Below are positions 34,242 to 43,365 of a DNA stretch of 64,000 bases, one piece after another. Both the position numbers and the translations under genes were made by a program. Source of the stretch: Celeribacter arenosi (GTDB lineage Bacteria; Pseudomonadota; Alphaproteobacteria; Rhodobacterales; Rhodobacteraceae); contig NZ_BAABDF010000005.1 in assembly GCF_039539485.1 (NCBI RefSeq), positions 1 to 64,000 of the forward strand, written 5' to 3'. The notes below the pieces were generated by a model, which was not told the origin of the DNA, made no database searches, and worked only from the letters and a program-made list of their open reading frames with translations. How positions within the stretch are numbered: position 1 is the first letter of the stretch; every line of letters begins with the position of its first letter.

Positions 34242-34712
34242 TCAGATATACTCGATCTTCAGGATCTCGTATGCCTTATCACCACCAGGGGTGCGAACTT
34301 CGACGCTATCACCTTCATCTTTGCCGATGAGGGCGCGCGCGAGGGGCGATTTGATGTTGAGAAGTCCGCGTTCGATGTCGGCCTCGTTTTCGCCAACGAT
34401 CTGGAATTTCTTTTCCTCGTCGGTGTCTTCATCAACGATGGTAACGGTTGCCGAGAATTTCACGGTGCCTGAAAGCGACTTCGGGTCCACCACTTCCGCC
34501 AGAGACACGATGCTTTCGAGTTCCTTGACGCGGCCCTCGATAAAGCTCTGTTTCTCGCGAGCGGAATGGTATTCGGCGTTTTCCGAAAGGTCGCCCAGTT
34601 CGCGGGCTTCGGCAATTGCACGAATAATCGCCGGACGTTCGACCGACTTCAGCTTCTTGAGTTCGTCGTTCAGCGCGGTGTGCCCCGCGCGGGTCATCAG
34701 AATCTTTTCCAT
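34242..34712 (-). CDS. greA: Transcription elongation factor GreA
   Basis: The 156-residue GreA rescues backtracked RNA polymerase by stimulating transcript cleavage. The N-terminal coiled coil contains the acidic tip (ELGDLSENAEYHSAREKQ), and the C-terminal domain ends with SPLARALIGKDEGDSVEV. Family length is exact from ATG 34712; the longer open frame has no GreA-like extension. A hairpin followed by a T-run lies in the leader, 17 bases upstream of the start. No downstream partner on this strand is closer than 37 bases. Confidence 0.96.
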   Translation of the reverse strand: MEKILMTRAGHTALNDELKKLKSVERPAIIRAIAEARELGDLSENAEYHSAREKQSFIEGRVKELESIVSLAEVVDPKSLSGTVKFSATVTIVDEDTDEEKKFQIVGENEADIERGLLNIKSPLARALIGKDEGDSVEVRTPGGDKAYEILKIEYI

Positions 34713-34728
34713 GGCACTCGTCTGCATG

Positions 34729-34765
34729 AAAAAAACGCAGCCATCGGTCAGAACCGACGCGCGTT
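34729..34765 (-). terminator. Terminator-like hairpin in the greA leader
   Basis: Read on the minus strand, AACGC (34765-34761) pairs with GCGTT (34738-34734). TCGGT and ACCGA form an inner stem around a TCTG loop, and a run of seven T (34735-34729) follows. It lies about 17 bases before the greA start codon, where an intrinsic terminator would attenuate greA and release a short leader RNA. The internal loop makes the stem imperfect. Confidence 0.65.
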
Positions 34766-34988
34766 TTCGTTGTAATCCATTTTCGTCCCGATACCCTTTC
34801 GCGAATGGCGCGGGAATGCAAGGGGCGCGGTGCCTCGCCACGCCAAAACACACAATCGCACGCACGGACCGGCCCTGCGGCGATTTAGCGGCCCGAGACG
34901 CAACGAAAGTCGCCAAGGCAAATTGACCCGACAGGAGAATGGGGGTTAGGAAGGCGCAACGCCGGAATTTGATTGAGGAAGCAATAAA

Positions 34989-36638
34989 ATGTCTGAGTTC
35001 GAGCGCGAAGCGATGGAATATGACGTTGTGATCGTTGGTGCGGGGCCGGCAGGACTGTCCGCCGCCATCCGGATCAAGCAGCTCGATGCAGACCTCAATG
35101 TTGTGGTTCTCGAAAAGGGGTCCGAAGTCGGGGCGCATATTTTGTCGGGTGCTGTTCTGGATCCCTGCGGTTTGGACGCGCTCATCCCGGACTGGAAAAA
35201 ACGGGGCGCGCCTCTCAACACACCGGTAGCCAAAGACAACTTCTATGTACTCGGGCAGGCGGGTCAAATTCGCATTCCGAACTGGCCGATGCCGCCATTG
35301 ATGAACAACCACGGCAACTACATCGTCTCGATGGGCAATGTGTGCCGCTGGATGGCCGAACAGGCCGAAGAGCTCGGCGTCGAAGTTTTCCCTGGCATGT
35401 CCTGTTCCGAACTCGTCTACGGCGAGAATGGCGAGGTCAAAGGCGTCGTTGCCGGTGAATTCGGCAAGAACGCGGATGGCACGCCGTCGGAGGCCTATGA
35501 GCCCGGCATGGAACTGCTCGGGAAATATGTCCTGATTTCGGAAGGTGTGCGCGGGTCGCTCGCCAAGGAAATCATTGCCCGTTACGACCTGTCAAAAGGG
35601 CGCGATGAACAGAAATTCGGTCTCGGGATGAAGGAAATCTGGGAAATCGACCCTGCCAAACATCGCGAAGGGACTGTGACCCACACGATGGGGTGGCCGC
35701 TCGGTGGAAATGCCGGTGGGGGCGGATTCATTTACCACGCAGAAAACAATCAGGTGTTTATCGGCGCGGTTGTTCACCTCAACTACCGCAACCCGCATCT
35801 ATTTCCCTACATGGAATTCCAGCGGATGAAGCACCATCCGATGATCGCCGACCTGCTCAAGGGCGGTAAACGCGTGGCCTATGGTGCCCGCGCGATTTCC
35901 GAGGGCGGATATCAATCGATGCCAAAAGCGGCCTTTCCGGGCGGTGCGCTGCTCGGTTGTTCGGTTGGCCTCGTCAACGTGCCGCGTATCAAAGGCAACC
36001 ATAACGCAATGCTGTCGGGCAAAGCCGCAGCTGAACATGTGGTGGACGCCCTTCGTGAAGGCCGCTCCGGTGATGTTCTGGAAGGCTACGAGAAGGAGCT
36101 GCGCACGGGTGCCGTGGCCAAGGATCTCAAACGCGTGCGCAATGTGAAGCCATTGTGGTCGAAGTGGGGGCTTGGCGCCTCCCTCGCGCTGGGCGGTTTC
36201 GACATGTGGACCAACAACCTCTTCGGGTTTTCCCTCTTTGGCACGTTAAAGCACGGAAAATCGGACGCTGAATCTACCGGCAAAGCGCAGGATTTCAAAT
36301 CCATCGACTATCCAAAGCCGGATGGTGTGCTGTCCTTTGATCGTCTGACCAATGTGTCTTTCTCCGCGACGAACCACGAAGAAAGCCAGCCCTGCCATCT
36401 GAAACTCACCGATCCTGATATCCCCGTTCGGGTCAATCTTGCGGAATTTGCGGGCCCTTCGGCGCGTTATTGTCCGGCGGGTGTCTATGAGTTTTTGGGT
36501 GAGGGCGCGGATGCGAAGTTTCAGATCAACTTTCAGAACTGCGTGCACTGCAAAACATGCGATATCAAAGATCCGATGGGCAACATCACGTGGACGGTGC
36601 CACAGGGCGGCGACGGGCCGAATTATCCCAATATGTGA
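34989..36638 (+). CDS. Electron transfer flavoprotein-ubiquinone oxidoreductase
   Basis: The 549-residue ETF-QO passes electrons from acyl-CoA and other dehydrogenases, via ETF, to ubiquinone. The N-terminus has the FAD motif VIVGAGPAGLSAAIR, and EKGSEVGAHILSGAVLDP follows. The central membrane-surface region includes GWPLGGNAGGGGFIYH. The C-terminal ferredoxin-like part carries the [4Fe-4S] cysteines (RYCPAGVYEF and NCVHCKTCDIKDP). Length is normal. Its promoter region is shared back to back with greA. Confidence 0.97.
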   Translation: MSEFEREAMEYDVVIVGAGPAGLSAAIRIKQLDADLNVVVLEKGSEVGAHILSGAVLDPCGLDALIPDWKKRGAPLNTPVAKDNFYVLGQAGQIRIPNWPMPPLMNNHGNYIVSMGNVCRWMAEQAEELGVEVFPGMSCSELVYGENGEVKGVVAGEFGKNADGTPSEAYEPGMELLGKYVLISEGVRGSLAKEIIARYDLSKGRDEQKFGLGMKEIWEIDPAKHREGTVTHTMGWPLGGNAGGGGFIYHAENNQVFIGAVVHLNYRNPHLFPYMEFQRMKHHPMIADLLKGGKRVAYGARAISEGGYQSMPKAAFPGGALLGCSVGLVNVPRIKGNHNAMLSGKAAAEHVVDALREGRSGDVLEGYEKELRTGAVAKDLKRVRNVKPLWSKWGLGASLALGGFDMWTNNLFGFSLFGTLKHGKSDAESTGKAQDFKSIDYPKPDGVLSFDRLTNVSFSATNHEESQPCHLKLTDPDIPVRVNLAEFAGPSARYCPAGVYEFLGEGADAKFQINFQNCVHCKTCDIKDPMGNITWTVPQGGDGPNYPNM

Positions 36639-36736
36639 TGCATGATCCCGCGTCGTCTCGCCGGGTTGTGACCTCTGCGCCATTGCAGCGCCTTGGGCGC
36701 GTCGTTAGGCTGTTTCCAACTATTGGGAGAGCTTAA

Positions 36737-38452
36737 GTGACCGAAATCAAAAGTCGTTCCCGCGGTTTCACGCAGGCCGTGATCCTCGCCTTGGCTCTAG
36801 GTGGCGTGAGTGCGACGGTGCCCGCGCCTGCCTTTGCGGACGCGGGGTCGTACCTCGCCACGCGGCAGGCCACGATTGACCGCGATCTGCGCGCGCTTTC
36901 GCAATATGCGACACGGTTCCTGGTTGGTGATCCGACAAACCCCGATCTGCTTGAGGCCGCAATTTCCGGCTATATTTCGTTGGGGGATTTCGAAGCTGTC
37001 AAAGGCTATGCCATTGCTCTGGAGGCGGCACAGCCGGGCAACCAGATTGCAGCTATGGCGACCCTCACCAACCTCGCGCTTGAGGAAAAATACGCCGACA
37101 TCGTCGTCGCGCTCGACGCGGGTCAGGGCGTCAGCCCGATCGTGGACACTCTGCTGCGCGCATGGGCGTTGGTGGGAACCGGCGATATGAGTGCCGCGCT
37201 CGACGTTTTTGACCAGACCGGACAAATCGGGCAGGGGTTCGAATTTTTCGGGCCCTATAACAAAGCGCTCGCCGTTGCCTATGTCGGTGACTACGAAGCA
37301 GGCGCGGATATCCTGAGCAAGGCCGGTGATATCGGCACCCGCACGGCCGTGATTGCGCGCATTCAGATGCTGAGCCAACTCGAGCGCTCCGACGAGGCGT
37401 TAGCGCTCATGGAATCGGCATTCGGACCCAAACGTGATCCCGAAATTGAGGCGTATCACGCCAAATTGGTCGCCGGAGAGGCCATCCCGTTTGATGTGGT
37501 TCGCTCCGCGCGCGATGGGATTGCGGATGTATTCCACTCGGTGGCGGTTGCGTTGGATGGCGGGTTGGATGATTCCTATGTGTTGCTCTACGCGCGCGTC
37601 GCGCAGGAGCTAAGACCGGAAAAGGAAGCCTACCCTCTGTTTGTGGCGCGACTGCTCGAGAAAATGAGCAACTTCGATCTGGCCACCGAGGCGTATGAAA
37701 CGATCCCTGCAGAGAGCGCATTCTACCCGATGGCCGAACTCGGCCGTGCCGAAGCCCTGCGCGCGGCAGGCAAAGGTGACGCGGAGATCGAGGTTCTCAA
37801 ACAGCTCGCCAAATCGCGTGCGGACAATTCCGAAGTCCATGTGGTGCTCGGCGACGTGATGCGACGAAACTCGCGCTACGAGGAGGCGATCGCTGCCTAT
37901 ACCGACGCGCTTGCGTTGATGGAGAGCGACGATGCGGCGGCATGGCCACTCTATTTCACCCGCGGCATTGCCTATGAGCGCTCTGACCAATGGCCCGAGG
38001 CCGAAGCCGATTTGCGCCGTGCATTGGCCCTGCAACCGGGTCAGGCACAGGTACTGAATTACCTTGGCTACTCGTTCCTTGAGCGGCGGGAAAACTACGA
38101 CGAAGCGATGCAGATGATCCGCGCGGCGGTCGCGGCGCGACCCGATGACGGGTACATCACGGATAGTCTTGGATGGGGCCTTTACCGGATCGGCAAATTC
38201 GAAGAAGCGGTGGAGCCAATGGAACGCGCGGCGGAACTTTTGCCGGTGGATCCCATCATCAATGACCACCTTGGAGATGTCTATTGGGCGGTAGGGCGTG
38301 AACGCGAGGCTATGTTCCAATGGCACCGCGCCCAGTCCTTCGACCCCGAGCCGGAGGATGCAGAGCGTATTCGCCGGAAAATCGAGGTTGGTCTTGATCG
38401 GGTTCTGATCGAAGAGGGCGAGGCGCCAACACGGACGCCCAATGACGGTTAA
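36737..38452 (+). CDS. Secreted tetratricopeptide-repeat protein
   Basis: The 571-residue protein has an N-terminal signal sequence (about residues 10-34, ending PAFADA). Numerous TPR-like helical pairs follow. The clearest are in the C-terminal half (about residues 380-540), e.g. LNYLGYSFLERRENYDEAMQ and DHLGDVYWAVGREREAMFQW. It probably acts as a periplasmic or outer-membrane scaffold. The GTG start follows a GGGAGAG site. ispE begins inside its 3' end (11-base overlap). Confidence 0.88.
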   Translation: MTEIKSRSRGFTQAVILALALGGVSATVPAPAFADAGSYLATRQATIDRDLRALSQYATRFLVGDPTNPDLLEAAISGYISLGDFEAVKGYAIALEAAQPGNQIAAMATLTNLALEEKYADIVVALDAGQGVSPIVDTLLRAWALVGTGDMSAALDVFDQTGQIGQGFEFFGPYNKALAVAYVGDYEAGADILSKAGDIGTRTAVIARIQMLSQLERSDEALALMESAFGPKRDPEIEAYHAKLVAGEAIPFDVVRSARDGIADVFHSVAVALDGGLDDSYVLLYARVAQELRPEKEAYPLFVARLLEKMSNFDLATEAYETIPAESAFYPMAELGRAEALRAAGKGDAEIEVLKQLAKSRADNSEVHVVLGDVMRRNSRYEEAIAAYTDALALMESDDAAAWPLYFTRGIAYERSDQWPEAEADLRRALALQPGQAQVLNYLGYSFLERRENYDEAMQMIRAAVAARPDDGYITDSLGWGLYRIGKFEEAVEPMERAAELLPVDPIINDHLGDVYWAVGREREAMFQWHRAQSFDPEPEDAERIRRKIEVGLDRVLIEEGEAPTRTPNDG

Positions 38453-39269
38453 GGTTTTCGCCCCCGCTAAAATCAACCTCGCATTGCATGTAACAGGGCA
38501 GCGCGCGGATGGGTATCACCTGCTCGATAGTCTGGTTGCATTCGTCGATGTGGGTGATCAGATCGCGGCATCCCCCGCCTCTCAGGCCCAATCCACGCTT
38601 GCGGTCACAGGTCCGTTTGCGGATGGCGTGCCAACAGGGGCCGACAATCTCGTTCTGAAGGCGGCTGGCCTGACGGGCATCCCCATGGATCTGACTTTGG
38701 ACAAAAGATTGCCGCCCGCGTCGGGAATTGGCGGCGGTTCGGCGGATGCGGCTGCAACGCTGCGCGCTGCCGTGCGGTTGGGGGGAAAGATGCCCGATGA
38801 CATTCTGTCACTCGGCGCGGATGTTCCGGTCTGTGTTTCGGCGCGATCTGCACGGATGCGCGGGATTGGGGACGACATTTCGCCCGTTACCTTGCCTGCG
38901 CTTCACATGGTATTGCTTAATCCGCGCGTGCCGGTTTCAACGCCCGATGTCTTTTCGGCGCTGAGCCTCAAACAGAACGCGCCGATGGAGGACGAGTTGC
39001 CCAATTGGCCTGATGGATTGTCTTTGGCGGATTGGCTCGCCGGTCAGCGCAATGATTTGCAATCGGCCGCGGTGAAGGCCGCGCCGGAAATTGCCGCAGC
39101 GCTGACGGTGCTTGCTCTGGCACCGGGTGCGTTGATGGTGCGAATGTCAGGATCGGGTGCGACCTGTTTTGCGCTCTTTGAAACACGCTACAAGGCCGAT
39201 TTTGCCGCCCAGCAATTGGCTGACAGCAATCCGTGGTGGTGGATCAAATCGGCCTCGACGCTACCGTGA
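38442..39269 (+). CDS. ispE: 4-diphosphocytidyl-2-C-methyl-D-erythritol kinase
   Basis: This 275-residue GHMP kinase of the MEP pathway phosphorylates CDP-ME. It starts with KVFAPAKINLALHVTGQRADGYH, the ATP loop is LPPASGIGGGSADAAATLR, and the third GHMP motif is MSGSGATCFALFE. The ATG overlaps the TPR gene by 11 bases. It converges on the polyprenyl synthase, which uses the products of the same pathway. Confidence 0.95.
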   Translation: MTVKVFAPAKINLALHVTGQRADGYHLLDSLVAFVDVGDQIAASPASQAQSTLAVTGPFADGVPTGADNLVLKAAGLTGIPMDLTLDKRLPPASGIGGGSADAAATLRAAVRLGGKMPDDILSLGADVPVCVSARSARMRGIGDDISPVTLPALHMVLLNPRVPVSTPDVFSALSLKQNAPMEDELPNWPDGLSLADWLAGQRNDLQSAAVKAAPEIAAALTVLALAPGALMVRMSGSGATCFALFETRYKADFAAQQLADSNPWWWIKSASTLP

Positions 39270-39282
39270 TCGACCCGCTGGC

Positions 39283-40281
39283 CTATCGCAGGCGGGCAAC
39301 CACGTAGTCGGCGATATCGGCCAGCATTGGTGGTACATCGCCCGTTGGCAGGGCAGACAAAGCCGCCTTGGCGCGTTCGGCCCACTCAATCGCGACTGCA
39401 CGGGTTTCTTCCAAGGTGTTGTGCTTGGTGAGTAGCGCGATCGCGTGGTCGAGATCGCCCTCTTCCTGACGCCCTTTCTCAATCGTGCGCTGCCAAAAGG
39501 CGCGCTCTTCTGCGTCGGCCTTTGCGACGGCCTTGATCACAGGGAGCGTGAGTTTGCGTTCGCGGAAATCATCGCCAATGTTTTTGCCGGTTTTGTCCGA
39601 GCCCCAATAATCCAACAGATCGTCCACAATCTGGAACGAAATCCCCAGTGCATCGCCATAGTCAAACAGTGCTCGGATAACGGTTTCGTCCTGCTGCGCC
39701 AACACACCGCCGACTTCTGTCGCGGCGGAGAAAAGCGCGGCGGTTTTGCCACGCACGACCTTGAGGTAGATGTCTTCATCCGTGCGCAGATCCTGTGCCG
39801 CGGTGAGTTGGAGCACCTCACCCTCGGCGATCGTCGCGGCGGCATTGGACAGGATGCGCAGAACACGCAGGTCTTGCGCGTCGGTCATCAACTGAAAGGC
39901 GCGGGCAAAAAGATAGTCACCAACGAGGACCGATGATTTGTTATCCCATAGCAGGTTGGCGGTCGGCCGTCCGCGCCGTTGCGCACTTTCGTCAACGACA
40001 TCATCATGCAGCAGGGTTGCGGTATGGATAAACTCTACCGTCGCGGCGAGATGGACGTGGTATGGGCCGTCATACCCGCAGGCTTTTGCAGATGCGAGCG
40101 TGAGCATCGGTCGCAGTCGCTTCCCGCCAGCTTCGATCAAATGGGCCGTGACTTCGGGAATGCGCGGTGCGTGTTCGGAAGCCATTCGTTCCCGAATGAG
40201 CGCATTTACAGCCTCCAGATCGTCGGCCAGATAGGCGGCCAATTTCTCGTGCGGTTTCTCGACTGCCTCGTCCAAACTCAT
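39283..40281 (-). CDS. Polyprenyl (octaprenyl/decaprenyl) diphosphate synthase
   Basis: The 332-residue trans-prenyltransferase builds the ubiquinone side chain. The first Asp-rich motif is LLHDDVVDES (DDxxD) and the second is VDDLLDYWGSD (DDxxD); GGKRLRPML and GKNIGDDFRERKLTLPVI are typical. Chain length (C40 or C50) cannot be read reliably from the sequence. It is divergent from the DUF2007 gene by 54 bases. Confidence 0.93.
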   Translation of the reverse strand: MSLDEAVEKPHEKLAAYLADDLEAVNALIRERMASEHAPRIPEVTAHLIEAGGKRLRPMLTLASAKACGYDGPYHVHLAATVEFIHTATLLHDDVVDESAQRRGRPTANLLWDNKSSVLVGDYLFARAFQLMTDAQDLRVLRILSNAAATIAEGEVLQLTAAQDLRTDEDIYLKVVRGKTAALFSAATEVGGVLAQQDETVIRALFDYGDALGISFQIVDDLLDYWGSDKTGKNIGDDFRERKLTLPVIKAVAKADAEERAFWQRTIEKGRQEEGDLDHAIALLTKHNTLEETRAVAIEWAERAKAALSALPTGDVPPMLADIADYVVARLR

Positions 40282-40335
40282 GCGCGAACCATCCCCTTCT
40301 CGACAAACCTTGCAGACTGGATTTAGATCATCTTG

Positions 40336-40554
40336 ATGAAACAGATCCTACGAACAACAGACCCGACCCAGATCGTATTCGCGAAGGCTTTGCTAGCTGG
40401 GGAGGATATAGACTGCTTTGAAATGGACGTCCACATGAGCGTGCTGGAAGGTAGCATTGGCATATTGCCGCGCCGCCTGATGGTGCGCGATGGCGACTAT
40501 TTGATCGCACGCCGCATTCTGATCGATAACGATTTTTCGCTGGAGGATGTGTGA
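40336..40554 (+). CDS. DUF2007 family signal-transducing-like small protein
   Basis: The 72-residue protein has the DUF2007 pattern: an N-terminal LRTTDPTQIVFAKALLAGE, a hydrophobic centre and RRLMVRDGDYLIARRIL. A member of this family is associated with GlnB-like folding, but function is unknown. The ATG is preferred over the adjacent TTG. The stop overlaps the next start as GTGA. Confidence 0.85.
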   Translation: MKQILRTTDPTQIVFAKALLAGEDIDCFEMDVHMSVLEGSIGILPRRLMVRDGDYLIARRILIDNDFSLEDV

Positions 40555-41309
40555 CGACATCTGAGGAAACACGTGACGGGTTTCTCGGCGGACGATTGAC
40601 GATATCGCAGCCGCGTTTTGGCTACCGCGCGGGTGTTGATCCTGTTCTGCTCGCAGCGGCCACGCCTGCGAAACCAAACCAGCGGGTGCTTGATATCGGG
40701 TGTGGGGTCGGCACGGCTGCCTTTTGCCTCGGCGCGCGCGTCTCAGGACTTCAACTGTCGGGGCTAGAGGTCCAGCCGGCGTATGCTGCGCTGGCGCGAC
40801 GCAATGCCGGAACTAATGGCATTGCTTTTGAGGTTTTCGAGGGCGATCTGGCCAACCCGCCCGCGGCATTGAACGAGATGTCCTTTGATCACGTCATTAC
40901 CAACCCGCCCTATTATCGGCGTGAAAGGTCAACCGCATCTCCCCATGAGGGCCGCGACATTGCGCTTGCCGGATCGACGTCTTTGGAGACGTGGATCGAT
41001 TTTGCCACGCGGCGTCTTTTGCCAAAGGGATATTTGACGTTGATCCAGCGCGCAGACCGGTTGGCTGATGTCCTGCGCGCAATGGATCTCCGCGTGGGAT
41101 CTATCCGCATCCGTCCGATTTCGGCGCGCATCGGACGGGCGGCCGAACTCGTCATCGTGCAGGCGCGAAAAGGCGGGCGGGCGGATTTGGTTCTGGAGGC
41201 GCCATTCATCATGCATGATGGAACTCACCATGATAGCGACCGTGATGATTATACGATTGAGGCGCGTTCCATCCTTCGGAACGGTGCGCCGCTCGAATGG
41301 TCATCCTAA
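40551..41309 (+). CDS. tRNA1(Val) (adenine(37)-N6)-methyltransferase-like (TrmN6)
   Basis: The 252-residue SAM-dependent methyltransferase has the glycine-rich SAM motif VLDIGCGVGTAAFCLGAR. The N6-adenine catalytic motif NPPYYRRE (about residues 122-129) is present, as in YfiC/TrmN6. A FGYRAGVDPVLLAA start is typical of that group. The GTG start overlaps the DUF2007 stop. Other N6-adenine methyltransferases cannot be excluded. Confidence 0.86.
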   Translation: MTTSEETRDGFLGGRLTISQPRFGYRAGVDPVLLAAATPAKPNQRVLDIGCGVGTAAFCLGARVSGLQLSGLEVQPAYAALARRNAGTNGIAFEVFEGDLANPPAALNEMSFDHVITNPPYYRRERSTASPHEGRDIALAGSTSLETWIDFATRRLLPKGYLTLIQRADRLADVLRAMDLRVGSIRIRPISARIGRAAELVIVQARKGGRADLVLEAPFIMHDGTHHDSDRDDYTIEARSILRNGAPLEWSS

Positions 41310-41441
41310 AGACATTGGCAATCTTTCGCGCGTTACTCTCATGGCGCACACAAGGGGCATATGAAACCCGTGACACGACTCGTTTTGTGTGATGCAATCG
41401 TTACATAGGTTTTACATTCAACCTGACTGAGAGGAGACGCT

Positions 41442-41612
41442 ATGAGCTTGAGTTCCCATCTGGAAGAACTGAAGAAGAAACATCAACACCTCTCGGAGAA
41501 AGTCGAAACGGCACAACGTCAGCCCGGTATCGACGAACTCCGTATCACCGACCTTAAAAAACAGAAACTGCGACTCAAAGAAGAGATCGCTCGTCTTTCT
41601 ACCAGCGCATAA
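41442..41612 (+). CDS. DUF465 (YdcH-like) small coiled-coil protein (56 aa)
   Basis: The 56-residue frame starts MSLSSHLEELKKKHQ and contains ITDLKKQKLRLKEEI, the conserved DUF465 pattern of two charged helices. It has an excellent GAGGAG ribosome site six bases before the ATG. It probably is a small dimerising coiled coil; function is unknown. It lies 132 bases after the methyltransferase, likely with its own promoter. Confidence 0.9.
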   Translation: MSLSSHLEELKKKHQHLSEKVETAQRQPGIDELRITDLKKQKLRLKEEIARLSTSA

Positions 41613-41618
41613 ACGGGA

Positions 41619-42482
41619 CTAGCGGCTTTGGCGGCTCCCCAGAGCGGCCAAAGCCGCACCAAGTGTAATCATACCTGCCGCGCCCCACAAAACGGCACGC
41701 GGTTCAGTCATCCCTGTAGCGACAAGTGCAAGCGTTGATAGCAACGGAGCCGCGTATGACGCGGTGCCAAGTAGCTGGATATTGCCGAACTTGACGCCCA
41801 CATCCCACACATAGAACGCCAGACCAACCGGCCCTGCGCCGAGGGCCAGCACCGAGAGCCAATTGGCGGTGGTTGTGGGCCAAACCGTGTCTTCGACGAG
41901 AACATGTGCGACAGCCGAGAGTACAGCGGCTGCGATGCAGAACACCGTCACGGCGACGCTGGGTACGCCTTTGAATTGGCGCGATAATACTGAATACCCG
42001 GACCACGTAAGTGCACAGCAAAAAGCGAGCACGTAGCCGAGGCTATTTGCCTTTGAAAACGAGGCGCCGTCTTTAAGAATGAGTGCTGCGCCCAGAAAAG
42101 CCACGATGGCTCCAAGGATATGGAGTGGTCTGATCCGCTCGCCGGGTAAGAGACCCGAAAAAAGGACGATGAACAGGGGCCACAAATAGGCGATGAGCCC
42201 TGCCTCGGCGGGTGGTGCCAATCGGAGCGCTGCAAAATAGAGGGCGTGGTATCCGAACAGGCCGGCCGTTCCAAAAGCGTAGGCGCGTAGCGGCACCGCG
42301 CGCAAGAGGTGCCATTTGTTCGTCCAAATCGTCCAGACAACGCCGATAGTTCCCGCGATGGAAAAGCACATTGCGTTCAGTTGGAATGGCGGCACAGGGG
42401 CGGTGCCAACGGTCAAAACCGCAAGCAGGGCCCAAAGGAGGACGGCAAAGAAACCGATAAGGGTCGCGATCTGTGTATTCAT
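41619..42482 (-). CDS. EamA/DMT family transporter
   Basis: The 287-residue protein has ten hydrophobic helices in two EamA repeats. YLWPLFIVLFSGLLPGERI in the first half is typical of the aromatic amino acid exporter YddG-like subgroup. Substrate is unknown. The first residues (MNTQIATLIGFFAVLLWALL) match the family start. It is separated from phaB by a terminator on the same strand. Confidence 0.88.
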   Translation of the reverse strand: MNTQIATLIGFFAVLLWALLAVLTVGTAPVPPFQLNAMCFSIAGTIGVVWTIWTNKWHLLRAVPLRAYAFGTAGLFGYHALYFAALRLAPPAEAGLIAYLWPLFIVLFSGLLPGERIRPLHILGAIVAFLGAALILKDGASFSKANSLGYVLAFCCALTWSGYSVLSRQFKGVPSVAVTVFCIAAAVLSAVAHVLVEDTVWPTTTANWLSVLALGAGPVGLAFYVWDVGVKFGNIQLLGTASYAAPLLSTLALVATGMTEPRAVLWGAAGMITLGAALAALGSRQSR

Positions 42483-42518
42483 GCCGGCGTTAGAATGCGC
42501 ACCTCACAAAATGGCAAG

Positions 42519-42543
42519 AAAAAAGGCCGCCAAATCGGCGGCC
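42519..42543 (-). terminator. Intrinsic terminator after phaB
   Basis: On the minus strand GGCCGCC (42543-42537) pairs with GGCGGCC (42531-42525) around a GATTT loop, followed directly by six T (42524-42519). It lies 23 bases after the phaB stop and separates phaAB from the DMT transporter gene. Confidence 0.88.
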
Positions 42544-42565
42544 CTTCGTCGGTCTGTTCGCTTGG

Positions 42566-43288
42566 CTACACGAAGAATTGTGCGCCGTTTGCGGAGATGG
42601 TCGAACCGTTGATAAAGCCCGAGTCATCGGAGGCAAGGAACGCTACGCAGCGCGCGATCTCGTCGGGTTCGCCGAGGCGACCGGCGGGGATGCCCGCGAT
42701 GATTTTGTTGCGGACTTCTTCGGGGATCGCCATGACCATTTCGGTCGCGATGTAGCCGGGGCAGATTGCATTGGCTGTGATGCCTGCCCGCGCGCCTTCC
42801 TGCGCGAGAGACTTCACGATGCCAAGGTCGCCAGCTTTCGTTGCGGCGTAGTTGACCTGGGCAAACTGGCCCTTCTGTCCGTTGATCGATGAGATCACGA
42901 TGACACGGCCAAATTTACGCTCCCGCATACCGGGCCACACCGGATGGACGGTGTTGAACACGCCGGTCAGGTTTGTGTCGATCACCTGATGCCACTGCTC
43001 AGGGGTCATTTTGTGGAAAGGTGCGTCGCGCGTAATGCCCGCATTTGCCACCACAACGTCAATCGGGCCGAGGTCGCTTTCGACTTGCGCGATACCGGAC
43101 TTCGAGGCGTCGTAGTCTGCCACGTTCCATTTGTAGGTTTTGATACCGGTTTCGGCGGTGAACTTGGCCGCAGCCTCGTCATTGCCCGCATAGTTTGCGG
43201 CAACCGTGTATCCGGCGTCGTTCAACGCCTTTGAAATAGCAGCACCGATCCCGCGGGATCCTCCCGTTACGAGCGCAACTCTGGCCAT
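42566..43288 (-). CDS. phaB: Acetoacetyl-CoA reductase
   Basis: The 240-residue SDR reduces acetoacetyl-CoA to (R)-3-hydroxybutyryl-CoA with NADPH for polyhydroxybutyrate synthesis. Cofactor motif TGGSRGIGAAIS, NAGITRD, the catalytic Ser in ISSINGQKGQFAQ and Tyr-Lys in NYAATKAG are present, with the PhaB-typical C-terminus GAQFFV. ATG 43288 follows GGAGGAGG. It lies downstream of phaA on the same strand, separated by 77 bases holding a hairpin. In Rhodobacterales it can also feed the ethylmalonyl-CoA pathway. Confidence 0.96.
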   Translation of the reverse strand: MARVALVTGGSRGIGAAISKALNDAGYTVAANYAGNDEAAAKFTAETGIKTYKWNVADYDASKSGIAQVESDLGPIDVVVANAGITRDAPFHKMTPEQWHQVIDTNLTGVFNTVHPVWPGMRERKFGRVIVISSINGQKGQFAQVNYAATKAGDLGIVKSLAQEGARAGITANAICPGYIATEMVMAIPEEVRNKIIAGIPAGRLGEPDEIARCVAFLASDDSGFINGSTISANGAQFFV

Positions 43289-43334
43289 CGTATCCTCCTC
43301 CACCGAGTTATTTTAATGTGCCGACATGCGGCGA

Positions 43335-43355
43335 CTGCGCAACTTAATTGCGCAG
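43335..43355 (-). other. Stem-loop between phaA and phaB
   Basis: CTGCGCAA (43335-43342) and TTGCGCAG (43348-43355) form a perfect 8-base-pair stem with a 5-base loop. No T-run follows, so it is not a simple terminator. It may stabilise the phaA mRNA end or tune phaB level. Confidence 0.6.
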
Positions 43356-43365
43356 CCGGTTCTGG

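Noticed and set aside
34713..35312. N-terminal extension of GreA
   Set aside because: It runs through the leader hairpin and into the antisense of the ETF-QO gene; GreA family length is met exactly from 34712.
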